A stretch of 64,000 bases of DNA from Cyclobacterium amurskyense (GTDB taxonomy: Bacteria > Bacteroidota > Bacteroidia > Cytophagales > Cyclobacteriaceae), in assembly GCF_001050135.1 (NCBI RefSeq), contig NZ_CP012040.1:4171001-4235000 (forward strand), in the 5' to 3' direction. A program made the translations under genes and the position numbers. A model generated the notes under the pieces. The model searched no databases. It was not told where the DNA came from and worked only from the letters and a program-made list of their open reading frames with translations. Positions 18,199 to 26,586 of this stretch are shown here, one piece after another; position 1 is the first letter of the stretch, and the number at the start of each line of letters is the position of its first letter.

Positions 18199-19359
18199 TT
18201 AAGGTTTAAGTCCTAACCAAATATTGAATTCTGCACTAAAGCCTATGAATGGGTAAACGGTTACATCTTCGAAATTTGAATTGACATTAGAGGACGTCAA
18301 TACTGCTCCAGCATTAAATCGCATAATCCTGAATATGCTGTAACCTAAGCCAATGTAAGTAGGTCTACCAATAAGTGGCCCACTGATTTCAGTTTGGTTT
18401 CCATCCGTCATATTTGAGAAGAAAACACCTGTAGAGATGGAAGCATTCCCTAATATTTTGGTGAAATTTTTATTACCTAATGGGACAGAAATACCTGCAA
18501 AAGCAGAGGTTCCATAATCTAAATCGTTGAACCCCCCGCCAAAATAGGTCCCTGCATAACCAATGTTAATAGGTAAGTAATAGGGTTTTTTCTGTGTAGG
18601 ATAGTTGTCTATCTCACGTACATCTACCAACATCAGTAAATTTGAACGAAGGTATTGATCTGTTTCAGCCTTTGTAAGGGCTACAAGCTGGGCCAAGATT
18701 TGATTGGCATAGTAGGCATTGTCCGTACCTTTGGTACTGTCATCTTTCTTCAATAAGTTGAATTTGGCGTTTTTTAATTTCAGCCCATGCACTTGCTCAA
18801 TTTTCTGTTTTACCACATCACTAAAACCATTGAAGCTCTGATCCAGTTGGTGGGTGTAATTGCTAAGTCCTTGGTTTACAATTTCATTTAACTGTACCAT
18901 CATGGCTTTTTGAGAGACCAAAGCTTTGACACCCTTTTTATTGACTTCAAAATTTGCATTAAGATAGGTTTCTAAATTGGTGTGAATGGCATCCTTCACC
19001 GCTGACATTTCGGTCGTGTCAGTGGCATTGTAGTAAAAAAACTTTAGGGTATAATTCTCATTACTTCTTAATGGGTAAGCAACATAAATTTCAAATGCTG
19101 ATGGAATTGAAAGGTAAGCGGCTTTCCATATATAGCTCTCAGCTGTAGTTATTTTTTTATTGGCTTTATAAATTTTCACCTCTACCCGTCTTATACCTGG
19201 AGGAAGTACACCATCGATAAGAAATCTTTCTTCGGAAGGTAAAGGAAGCCCTGAATTGATCTGGTTTTTTTCAGGAGAAAAGGTGACCGACTTTATTTGA
19301 CCTATAACCTGCAAGGGTAAAGTCAAGATTAAACATAAGATTAATAAATTTTTCATCAT
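18199..19359 (-). CDS. Exported protein of unknown function, operon partner of the OmpA-like protein
   Basis: 386 residues from the ATG pair at 19359/19356, chosen because it begins a good signal peptide (MMKNLLILCLILTLPLQVIGQ); the frame extends 20 codons upstream without a signal-like sequence. The N-terminal part has a beta-sandwich-like character, the middle (~120-270) is helical with 'HQLDQSFNGFSDVVKQKIEQV', and the C-terminal third (LPINIGYAGTYFGGGFNDLDY... GFSAEFNIWLGLKP) looks like outer-membrane beta-strands ending near an aromatic residue. Probably an outer-membrane or periplasmic structural protein working with the OmpA-like protein 4 bp downstream. Confidence 0.65.
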   Translation of the reverse strand: MMKNLLILCLILTLPLQVIGQIKSVTFSPEKNQINSGLPLPSEERFLIDGVLPPGIRRVEVKIYKANKKITTAESYIWKAAYLSIPSAFEIYVAYPLRSNENYTLKFFYYNATDTTEMSAVKDAIHTNLETYLNANFEVNKKGVKALVSQKAMMVQLNEIVNQGLSNYTHQLDQSFNGFSDVVKQKIEQVHGLKLKNAKFNLLKKDDSTKGTDNAYYANQILAQLVALTKAETDQYLRSNLLMLVDVREIDNYPTQKKPYYLPINIGYAGTYFGGGFNDLDYGTSAFAGISVPLGNKNFTKILGNASISTGVFFSNMTDGNQTEISGPLIGRPTYIGLGYSIFRIMRFNAGAVLTSSNVNSNFEDVTVYPFIGFSAEFNIWLGLKP

Positions 19360-19561
19360 ATTTTGGAATTGGAATGAGTCAATGTAGGTAAATGTTTTAT
19401 GAATTTTATTTTTATACAATAATATTTTATAAAAATGGATATAATAAATTAATCTATAATCATGCCAGATTTTACCTTTGTTTTAATTTGCTTATAAATC
19501 GGGCCGAATCAAGGTGATTATTTAGAATCGCAATACAGCAAATTTGTGTTTTTGCTCTTTT

Positions 19562-19604
19562 AACCTGGATTAAGTAATAGAATGTCTATTGCATAATCCG
19601 GGTT
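19562..19604. repeat. Dispersed palindrome, 43-nt short form, copy F
   Basis: AACCTGGATTAAGTAATAGA, loop ATG, TCTATTGCATAATCCGGGTT: a 20-bp hairpin with one mismatch and two G-T pairs. It equals the two ends of the long repeat joined together without the interior. The surrounding gap 19360-19981 contains nothing else except the terminator at 19831. Confidence 0.85.
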
Positions 19605-19830
19605 TAATGCTATACTTTTCCTAATACCAACCTTTTACCGAAACCTATCACCTAGGTAAAAATGCATAAAAAAGGGTTTCTATTTTCAATAAAAAGGAGA
19701 AAGAGAATAGGTCAATTGGAGTGCCTCAGTGATGAATCTTTCTAAGCCTCAGGTGGACTAGGAATTCGCAAGGAGGAGAAGGGGATGAAGAGGAATTAGC
19801 ACCTATAAGTTGCTATTTTTATGGGAAGGT

Positions 19831-19866
19831 AAAAAAAAAGAGAGACAATATTTTTGCCTCTCTTTT
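19831..19866 (-). terminator. Terminator of the DUF1080/oxidoreductase operon
   Basis: On the minus strand, a 9-bp stem (AAAAGAGAG / CTCTCTTTT) with a 13-nt loop is followed by further T (the A-run at 19831-19835). It lies about 115 bp after the stop of the gene at 19982. Confidence 0.75.
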
Positions 19867-19981
19867 GAATAAATTCAGTGGTAATTGGTTTTCCTCAAAG
19901 ATGTTTTTGATGGAAATTTCAATAAAATTCCATGATATTTAGTTGACTTTATTGACCAAAAACCCTCTTACAAAATCAATT

Positions 19982-22900
19982 TTAGAGATTTTTTACTCTT
20001 ATGTTTTTAAAGAATAAAATGTCTCCGTGTCCAAGAAATCCTATATGTCCTGTTTTATTTGAAAGTCCAGGATGCTCTCTTTTATCTAAAGTTCCATTTT
20101 CTCTGGCATCTGAGATATTCACATCAAGTGTTTTAGTACCATTAAGAATAACTTGAATGCGGTCACCTTTTACGATTACTTCCTGATAGTTCCATTCACC
20201 TACAGGTTTAAGATGACCCCTTTTAGCAGCACTGACACCGTATAGGGAGCCATGATACTGATAAGGTTTTAATTTGCTGTATATTTCAGCTGTATCATCA
20301 AGGATTTGAAGTTCCATACCTGAATATGCAGCATCTCCTTTTAGAGGTGCCCTGATGCCCAATCCATTGTTGGCACCTGGAGTTAATTTGAATTCGAACC
20401 TGAATTCAAAATCCTCATATTCTTCTTTTGTCATCAGGTTTCCAGAACCACCTTTGCCTGGATAAATAGCTAAAACACCATTTTCTACAACATAGTCTGT
20501 TTTATTTCCTGTCCATTCGTCTAGATCTGTTCCATCAAATAAAACTTTAAAACCATCTTTTTTCTCCTGATCGCTAAGCTCAAATTTTGGAGCTCCTACT
20601 AACTCACGGATATAAATATCCCTGTAAGCTACATAGGTACCATGGGCTTGAAGTTCTATTTGTCCTGTTGGGAATATAGGTAACTCTCTGTCCCAGAAAT
20701 TTTCTAGTGTTACATCGTCTACCACCAAATCACCATTCAGGTAAACAGTTACTTTTTCTCCCTGCATAATAATATGGAAAGTATTCCATTCTCCTACAGG
20801 ATTATCAGCAACTTTTAAAGGCTTACTTGGATGTTTTTTGTTGTTGTACAACCCTCCAGAACCAACTTCTGCACCTACATTTGTTCTGGCAATATCCCAG
20901 ATTTGAACTTGAGGTGTTCCTCTTAAATAGATACCGGCATCTCCATCAGCAGTGATCTTCCAATCCACAAACATTTCAAAATCACCGAAGTCTTTTTCTG
21001 CAGCTATGTTCTGACCTTTACCGGTGAATACAAGTAAACCATCTTCAGCTATCCAGCCAGTTTTCATGGTTTCGTTGGCTTTTTCCTGTTCTCTTTTGAA
21101 AGTTCTCTCAGTCATTTCAGCCCTTTTTATAGGGTTACTGAATACACCTTTCCAACCATCTAAATTTTCTTCATTGAAAAGCGGGTAGAAACCTTCTCCT
21201 TTAGGCATTTCATCAAGAAACTTCTTAAGAGAGGTCTTGTAATACTGACTGTCTTGTCCGCTGATCACTTCAATTGTTCTTTCAACAATTGACTTAACCT
21301 TGCTACCAAAAAGGGCATCGTTGTTCAATACAATTTTCATTACTGCTCTTGCAGCTTCTTGTTGGTAATCAGCTTTTTCCTGGTATTTTCCGGCTACGAG
21401 TAAAGCTTGAAAAGTAGGATAGTTACCGAGTTGACGTAAGATCGCATGAATATTTTCTTGACTTTTGGCCAATTCCAACGCATTTCTAAGCATCAATACT
21501 TTTTGAGTAGCCGTTCCTTCGGTTGAAGGGACTAACCTAATATAACCTGATAAGGCTTCGTCCATTAATTGATCAGTACTTGCATTTCTGGCAATATGCA
21601 ATAATGGGCCTGTGGCCGCTGGATCTTCTGAATGATTCAAAGCACCAATAACTGCTTGTTTCTGTTTTACATTTCCTGTTTCATAAATGTCTTGAAGCTT
21701 GTTCAAAGCAGATTCACCACCAGTTTTTGCCAATACTTTATACAAGTACAACTGTTTGTCCAAATAAAGCTGAGGTAATAGATCCATAGCCCATTTGGTT
21801 TCTGATGCTAGGTTCCCTTTTTGGGCATTGGCAACAATGATTGCTTCTTGGATTTTATTCAAGTCATCTGCGGAGCTTTCATTTTTCAAAAGGTTAACCA
21901 GCTTAGGTAAATCATTTGGTGTAGCCATTGATGAAAGCGCTGTTAAAGCAGCTGATTTTACCTCAGAGTTATTGCTAGAGGTAGCAGTAAAGACAACATC
22001 AATTTGATCTTCTGCTGCTCTAGATGCCAAAAGACCTAATAATGCGATTTTATTGGCATTGTCTGCATTTCCAACCCTTTTTGCAACTTCGGATGTCACA
22101 TTGTCTCCCTTCATGGTTTGCAAAGCTGTTAGCAATTGCATTTTATCTGAATCATTAGCTGAAGCCAATAGATCAAGAATTTGTGTCAAAGCCAAATTAT
22201 CACCTGAAGTAACAACTGAGGAAATTGCTGTTTGACGAATTCTGTCATTGGTACTATTTAGATAAGGTAAAATAGTTTGCGCAATTGCTTCATTATGGAC
22301 TTTGCCCATGCGTTGAAGAATGGCAACCACAGTTTCATCAGTTCCTTTGCTTAAAGTTTTTTTCCATCCTTCCAATCCTTGGATAAGTTGGTCATCGGTA
22401 ACATAGCCTAAAGCAGTACCTCTGTACCTGTATTCATCCGATTGGGCTGCTTTATTTAGTCGCTTGCTTGATTTTTCAGGATCAAATTTCACCAATAATT
22501 CCAAAGCTCCAGCTTTGGTGTGGTAGTGTTGGCTTACATTTGTAGCCTTATCTAGTTTCTTGGCTAATTTTACCGCTAACTTATTACTTCCTTTAGCACC
22601 TAAATTGTCAATATACCTTAGGTATTGAGCTGAAGCATTGCTTGGCTCAAAAGTAAAGCCTGCTTTCTCAGCTTCAGCATACAATAAGCTTGCACTTGAT
22701 GGATCAGCAATGCTGGCAGCAGCATATATGGCTACTTTTTTAAGTGAAGGGTTGCTGGAGTTTATATAGGTGGATACCGTTTCGGTAGCTTCTGCTGCTC
22801 CCATATCTCCCAATGCCTCAATGTAATTGGCTTTTTGGGCATCGTCGTTAGAAGCTTTTAGAGCGGCAATCAATGCAGAGGCAGCATTGGAAGAACCAAT

Positions 22901-23389
22901 ATTTGCCAATACTCTGGATGCTGTTCCTGAAAGCCTTTCATTTGTCAAATAAGGTTTGATGCTTTCTAAATTTCCATCTTTAGCGATCCATTTTATTTGT
23001 TTCAGCACAAAGTTTTGAGCTTCTGGATCAGTCAATTTTCCTATGGCATCTGTGTAGGCATCTACAGCCATATTCGCCAAATCTTCTCTGCCATCCTTAC
23101 TTGCATAAAATGCAAAGCCGGCCAAAGCATACTCTATGTTTTCATTGTTGACACCTGGTTTCTGCATAAGTGCCATTTCGGTAATGCCACTAGCCCCCAA
23201 GTCTTCCATTTGTTTCATAGCCGCTTCTAAAGCACTTGCGTTATTGGCTGGAAACCGGTTAAGTAAATCTGCAATTTTAGTGGCGGTAGTTCTTCCCGCA
23301 TCGAGTTGATTTTGCGCCTGACTTATAAACACATGCCCTACAAAAAGGCAAAGTATCAAAGCCACTCTTTTAATAAAATATTTTTCCAT
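19982..23389 (-). CDS. HEAT-repeat protein with two DUF1080 (3-keto-disaccharide hydrolase-like) domains
   Basis: 1135 residues. A signal peptide (ends VFISQAQ) is followed by ~700 residues of HEAT-like helical pairs (for example ASRVLANIGSSNAASALIAAL), then two LamG-like DUF1080 domains at about 733-930 (FYPLFNEENLDGWKG) and 943-1135 (FKVLFDGTDLDEWTG). DUF1080 proteins have been linked to cleavage of 3-keto-glycosides, in which a Gfo/Idh/MocA oxidoreductase first oxidises C3 of the sugar and the DUF1080 hydrolase then breaks the bond. A Tat-exported Gfo/Idh/MocA protein lies 29 bp upstream in the same operon, which fits that pathway in the periplasm. The double domain and the long HEAT scaffold are unusual. 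Confidence 0.88.
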   Translation of the reverse strand: MEKYFIKRVALILCLFVGHVFISQAQNQLDAGRTTATKIADLLNRFPANNASALEAAMKQMEDLGASGITEMALMQKPGVNNENIEYALAGFAFYASKDGREDLANMAVDAYTDAIGKLTDPEAQNFVLKQIKWIAKDGNLESIKPYLTNERLSGTASRVLANIGSSNAASALIAALKASNDDAQKANYIEALGDMGAAEATETVSTYINSSNPSLKKVAIYAAASIADPSSASLLYAEAEKAGFTFEPSNASAQYLRYIDNLGAKGSNKLAVKLAKKLDKATNVSQHYHTKAGALELLVKFDPEKSSKRLNKAAQSDEYRYRGTALGYVTDDQLIQGLEGWKKTLSKGTDETVVAILQRMGKVHNEAIAQTILPYLNSTNDRIRQTAISSVVTSGDNLALTQILDLLASANDSDKMQLLTALQTMKGDNVTSEVAKRVGNADNANKIALLGLLASRAAEDQIDVVFTATSSNNSEVKSAALTALSSMATPNDLPKLVNLLKNESSADDLNKIQEAIIVANAQKGNLASETKWAMDLLPQLYLDKQLYLYKVLAKTGGESALNKLQDIYETGNVKQKQAVIGALNHSEDPAATGPLLHIARNASTDQLMDEALSGYIRLVPSTEGTATQKVLMLRNALELAKSQENIHAILRQLGNYPTFQALLVAGKYQEKADYQQEAARAVMKIVLNNDALFGSKVKSIVERTIEVISGQDSQYYKTSLKKFLDEMPKGEGFYPLFNEENLDGWKGVFSNPIKRAEMTERTFKREQEKANETMKTGWIAEDGLLVFTGKGQNIAAEKDFGDFEMFVDWKITADGDAGIYLRGTPQVQIWDIARTNVGAEVGSGGLYNNKKHPSKPLKVADNPVGEWNTFHIIMQGEKVTVYLNGDLVVDDVTLENFWDRELPIFPTGQIELQAHGTYVAYRDIYIRELVGAPKFELSDQEKKDGFKVLFDGTDLDEWTGNKTDYVVENGVLAIYPGKGGSGNLMTKEEYEDFEFRFEFKLTPGANNGLGIRAPLKGDAAYSGMELQILDDTAEIYSKLKPYQYHGSLYGVSAAKRGHLKPVGEWNYQEVIVKGDRIQVILNGTKTLDVNISDARENGTLDKREHPGLSNKTGHIGFLGHGDILFFKNIRVKNL

Positions 23390-23418
23390 AATACTGGTTA
23401 TTCCTTTTATGTTTTAGA

Positions 23419-24684
23419 TCAAATGGTATAAGGTGCTCTCATGGGCTGATTCACGAGTCTGTTGGCTCCTTCATCATTTATGAATTCTAATTTTACAGGA
23501 TCGAAATTCAAATCTCTGTTAAGTCTCAAGGCTGCCAATCCCATGTTTACCAAGGTGCAAGAGCGGAATCCATTCTGCTCATTAAGCGCAAATTTCTTTC
23601 TGTTTTTTACTGCATCTACAAAATCCGTCACCTGAGAAGCAGGATCAGGGAATTGCGCCAGTTTCCGTTCCATATTAGGAATATCTGATTTAAATCCTCT
23701 ATAGAGTTTACCTTTTGGCCCTTCTATATAAGGAGCTTCTGTAGTACCTTCTCCATCTAAGACGATCTGGCATCCATCCTCATAGGTATAAGTGATCTTT
23801 CTCCATGTTCCAACTGCCTCAGGGTGTTGTTGTGGTGCATCAACCTCTACCTTGACAGGGCTTGTTTCATCTTTGCCGAGGAAATACTGTACCGGATCCA
23901 AATAGTGTTGTCCCATGTCTCCAAGTCCACCGCCATCATAATCCCAATATCCTCTAAAAGTACCATGGGTTCTATGCTCGTTATAAGGTTTATAAGGTGC
24001 TGGACCTAACCAACGGTCATAATCTAGCTCCTTAGGAATCGGCATTTCATTCAATCCGGTTTTCCCAACCCAGTAAAATTTCCAATCGAATCCAGTCAAC
24101 TTACCGACAGTTACTTTAAGAGGCCAGCCAAGCATTCCGGAATCCACTAGTTTTTTGATGTTTTTTACCTCGGTATTCATACCGTAAAAATTGCTATCAA
24201 AGCGGAACCAGGTATTTAATCTAAAAACATTTCCATGTTGCTTTACAGCTTCCATGACTTTCTTGCCTTCACCAATAGTCCTTGTCATTGGCTTTTCGCA
24301 CCATATGTCTTTTCCTTCTCTAGCAGCATCAGCAGCCATGATTCCATGCCAATGAGGAGGGGTGGCAATGTGTACTATATCTACTTCCGGGAGCTTGATT
24401 AGGTCTCTATAATCAGCAAAAGTTTTGACACCTTTCCCTAGTGTTTCTTGAGCGATACCAATGTGACGTGTATCTACATCACAAATGGCTACAGTTTTAG
24501 TTCCTGCATAATTGAAGTGGCCTCGGCCCATGCCGCCAACTCCGATTATGCCTTTTGTTAAGTGGTCACTGGGGGCCAGATGTCCTTTGCCCAAAACGTG
24601 TCGGGGTACAATACTTATGCCTCCTAGCGCCAAAAGACTCCCTTTTATGAAGGTTCTTCTGGAATTTTTTAAGTTACTTCTCAT
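23419..24684 (-). CDS. Gfo/Idh/MocA-family oxidoreductase, Tat-exported
   Basis: 421 residues. A twin-arginine signal (NSRRTFIKGSLLALGG) directs a folded, cofactor-loaded protein to the periplasm. The Rossmann NAD(P)-binding motif is GIIGVGGMGRG (45-55), and CEKPMTRT (~130) is the conserved EKP segment at the nicotinamide. The C-terminal alpha/beta domain includes 'GGGLGDMGQHYLDPVQY'. It is the first gene of an operon with the HEAT/DUF1080 protein 29 bp downstream, suggesting a sugar 3-dehydrogenase step feeding a 3-keto-glycoside hydrolase. The cofactor in exported members is normally retained tightly in the protein. Confidence 0.9.
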   Translation of the reverse strand: MRSNLKNSRRTFIKGSLLALGGISIVPRHVLGKGHLAPSDHLTKGIIGVGGMGRGHFNYAGTKTVAICDVDTRHIGIAQETLGKGVKTFADYRDLIKLPEVDIVHIATPPHWHGIMAADAAREGKDIWCEKPMTRTIGEGKKVMEAVKQHGNVFRLNTWFRFDSNFYGMNTEVKNIKKLVDSGMLGWPLKVTVGKLTGFDWKFYWVGKTGLNEMPIPKELDYDRWLGPAPYKPYNEHRTHGTFRGYWDYDGGGLGDMGQHYLDPVQYFLGKDETSPVKVEVDAPQQHPEAVGTWRKITYTYEDGCQIVLDGEGTTEAPYIEGPKGKLYRGFKSDIPNMERKLAQFPDPASQVTDFVDAVKNRKKFALNEQNGFRSCTLVNMGLAALRLNRDLNFDPVKLEFINDEGANRLVNQPMRAPYTI

Positions 24685-24853
24685 ATTTAATTAAAATTTT
24701 TCTGAACTATTGATCCGTGAATATATTTCCTTGTGAAAGGATAAACAAATAAAAAGGGACTTAGGGTGAAATTTTACTGTGAAAATAGCGGTCAAATTCA
24801 ATTTGGAATGATTTTGGTTATAATTTACCTATAATAAAACAAAAATTATAAAG

Positions 24854-25081
24854 ATGGAAAAGAATAATAAAAACAATAAACATGATGATTTCCAGAAAAA
24901 CAGCTTTACAGAAGCCCAAAATGAAGCAGAGGATGGTAAGGCTTCTAAAAAGCCTTTAAAGAATGTTGAGGTAAATGATAAAAAAGATGAAAAGGCTGCC
25001 AAAGATAAATTGTATAGGGCAAAAAATGCTGATAAAGAAGTGACCTCAGAAACTGATAAATACAGAAGAGATAACGCTTAA
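24854..25081 (+). CDS. Small hydrophilic protein of unknown function
   Basis: 75 residues, almost entirely charged or polar (Lys, Asp, Glu, Asn), with no hydrophobic core and no cysteine; it is probably largely disordered. It lies 11 bp before the Rho_N-type small gene on the same strand and shares its Lys-rich character, so they are probably one transcript. Such small Lys-rich proteins in Bacteroidota are often stress- or nucleoid-linked, but no motif here supports a specific role. Confidence 0.65.
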   Translation: MEKNNKNNKHDDFQKNSFTEAQNEAEDGKASKKPLKNVEVNDKKDEKAAKDKLYRAKNADKEVTSETDKYRRDNA

Positions 25082-25092
25082 ATAATACTATT

Positions 25093-25347
25093 ATGCCGAA
25101 GGAAAAAATGAAGACTATAAAAAACGAGTCCCAATATGAAGCCCTTAGGGATAAAGGATACAGTAAAGAAAAATCCGCAAGAATAGCCAATGCTCCAAAT
25201 ACGGAAACGGGTAAAAAAGGTGGAAAAGCTTCTCCCTATGAAGAATGGACAAGGGAAGAACTTTACAATAAGGCTAAGGAAATCGGTTTAGAAGGGGTAA
25301 GTCAGTTGAAGAAGGAGGAATTAATTGATAAGCTAAGAAACAATTAA
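25093..25347 (+). CDS. Small protein with C-terminal Rho_N/SAP-like domain
   Basis: 84 residues. The N-terminal part (KTIKNESQYEALRDKGYS, KEKSARIANAP) matches a widespread small-protein family with the 'YEALRDKGxSKxxAARIAN' signature. The C-terminal 36 residues (EEWTREELYNKAKEIGLEG, VSQLKKEELIDKLR) form the helix-extended-loop-helix of the Rho N-terminal/SAP-type nucleic-acid-binding domain. It probably binds DNA or RNA. It is the second gene of a two-gene unit with the preceding hydrophilic protein. Confidence 0.75.
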   Translation: MPKEKMKTIKNESQYEALRDKGYSKEKSARIANAPNTETGKKGGKASPYEEWTREELYNKAKEIGLEGVSQLKKEELIDKLRNN

Positions 25348-25378
25348 GAAAAACAGATCAGTAGATCCATATTTAATT

Positions 25379-25592
25379 TAACCCGAAATATGCAATAGAC
25401 ATTCTATTACGTGCTGAAATCGCTTTAAAATACCCAATCGTTGCTGTTTTCAATTTCACCATAGCGGTGCTATGCTAAAATATCCAAACAGCCGATTGTC
25501 TTGCGATTGCAACACTTCCCGTAAACACGGGACAGGCATCACCCCTGACTATCGTCAGGGCCAGGAAATCCTATAATATAATCCGGGTTTAA
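25379..25592. repeat. Dispersed palindromic repeat, long form, copy D
   Basis: About 214 bp, ends TAACCCGAAATATGCAATAG and ATATAATCCGGGTTTAA. Interior nearly identical to copy B at 7580. It lies between the Rho_N-type gene and the terminator at 25598, the same placement as copy C. Confidence 0.9.
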
Positions 25593-25597
25593 CAAGA

Positions 25598-25650
25598 AAA
25601 AGTGATGGTTATTCAGTATCTGAGATATCTGAATAACCATCACTTTTGTA
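25598..25650. terminator. Bidirectional terminator between convergent genes
   Basis: An 18-19-bp stem beginning AAAAGTGATGGTTATTCAG pairs with CTGAATAACCATCACTTTT across a short loop. Both strands have T-rich 3' flanks, so it can serve the plus-strand gene ending at 25347 and the minus-strand gene ending at 25668. Confidence 0.85.
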
Positions 25651-25667
25651 TTTTTAAGAATAATTTC

Positions 25668-25937
25668 TTATTGGTCCCCCTTATTTTTTCTTTTTTTCAT
25701 TGATTTTCTCCAGAATAGGTATAAAATCAGCACTAAAATTGGCAGGATTATGAAAATAACCAAATCACTGGTGTCGGAGAGGTCTATTTGATCAGTAGGT
25801 TTGGGGAGACCTTCCTGAATTTGGGCCATTAGCCCATTTGGAAATATAGATAATAAACAAAGTGTTAACATTAGGAAAGGAGTCTTTCTTATGTTTGAGC
25901 TACTGTACTTTTTAAATAATGCGATTTTATTTTTCAT
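25668..25937 (-). CDS. Small membrane protein of unknown function
   Basis: 89 residues. An N-terminal signal-like hydrophobic segment (TPFLMLTLCLLSIFPNGLMAQ) is followed by a short acidic exported stretch (DQIDLSDTSDLV) and a second membrane span (IFIILPILVLILYLFW) with a Lys/Arg-rich cytoplasmic tail. A plausible real gene because of this organised topology, but no family was recognised. Confidence 0.55.
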   Translation of the reverse strand: MKNKIALFKKYSSSNIRKTPFLMLTLCLLSIFPNGLMAQIQEGLPKPTDQIDLSDTSDLVIFIILPILVLILYLFWRKSMKKRKNKGDQ

Positions 25938-26061
25938 TGTACACCTTAGTTTTAAATTTTAACAAGCATCAGATTTTCTGTTGCGTAGCGGAATTACTTT
26001 CAAAACAGTCAATTTGTAGCGATTTGTGGACTTATCAATTGCGATAGATAACCATTGATTC

Positions 26062-26275
26062 AACCCGAAATATGCAATAGACTTTCTATTACGTGATGGA
26101 ATCACTTTAAAATCAGTCACTTCGTTGCTATTTTCGACTTCACCATAGCGGTGCTATGACTCAGTCTCCAAATAGCCTGATTTTATTGTGATTACACCAC
26201 TTCCCGTAAACACGGGACAGGCTTCACCCCTGACTATTGTCAGGACGGAGAAATCCTATTACATAATCCGGGTTC
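26062..26275. repeat. Dispersed palindromic repeat, long form, copy E
   Basis: About 214 bp, ends CAACCCGAAATATGCAATAG and CTATTACATAATCCGGGTT. Interior nearly identical to copy C at 14434. It occupies a third of the gene-free gap 25938-26586; the rest is AT-rich and includes a degenerate arm (ACCTGGATTAGGATAAGAG near 26482). Confidence 0.9.
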
Positions 26276-26546
26276 AAGAAAAACTTAATTCTATGGTCAT
26301 TCCATAAATAGCCAAGAATAGGTCCAACTACTCAGAAATTGATTTCGTGTTTTGAGTTAAATTAAATGGCTTCCTTAAAAAGAACATCAAACAAACCTGA
26401 TACCTTGTCGTCAAGCAGGCCATTTTTTAGTAATAAGTTCGATTGAATACCATCAAATAATAGGCCAATTGTAATTATTACCTGGATTAGGATAAGAGTT
26501 ATAATATAATAGAAAAAATAGACGGGAAAAATTCCAATGCAAAGGG

Positions 26547-26582
26547 TAAAAAAAAGGAGACAGATTTGAATCTGTCTCCTTT
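26547..26582 (-). terminator. Terminator of topA
   Basis: On the minus strand, a perfect 12-bp stem (AAAGGAGACAGA / TCTGTCTCCTTT) with a 6-nt loop is followed by T residues. It starts 5 bp after the topA stop. Confidence 0.9.
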
Positions 26583-26586
26583 AAGT

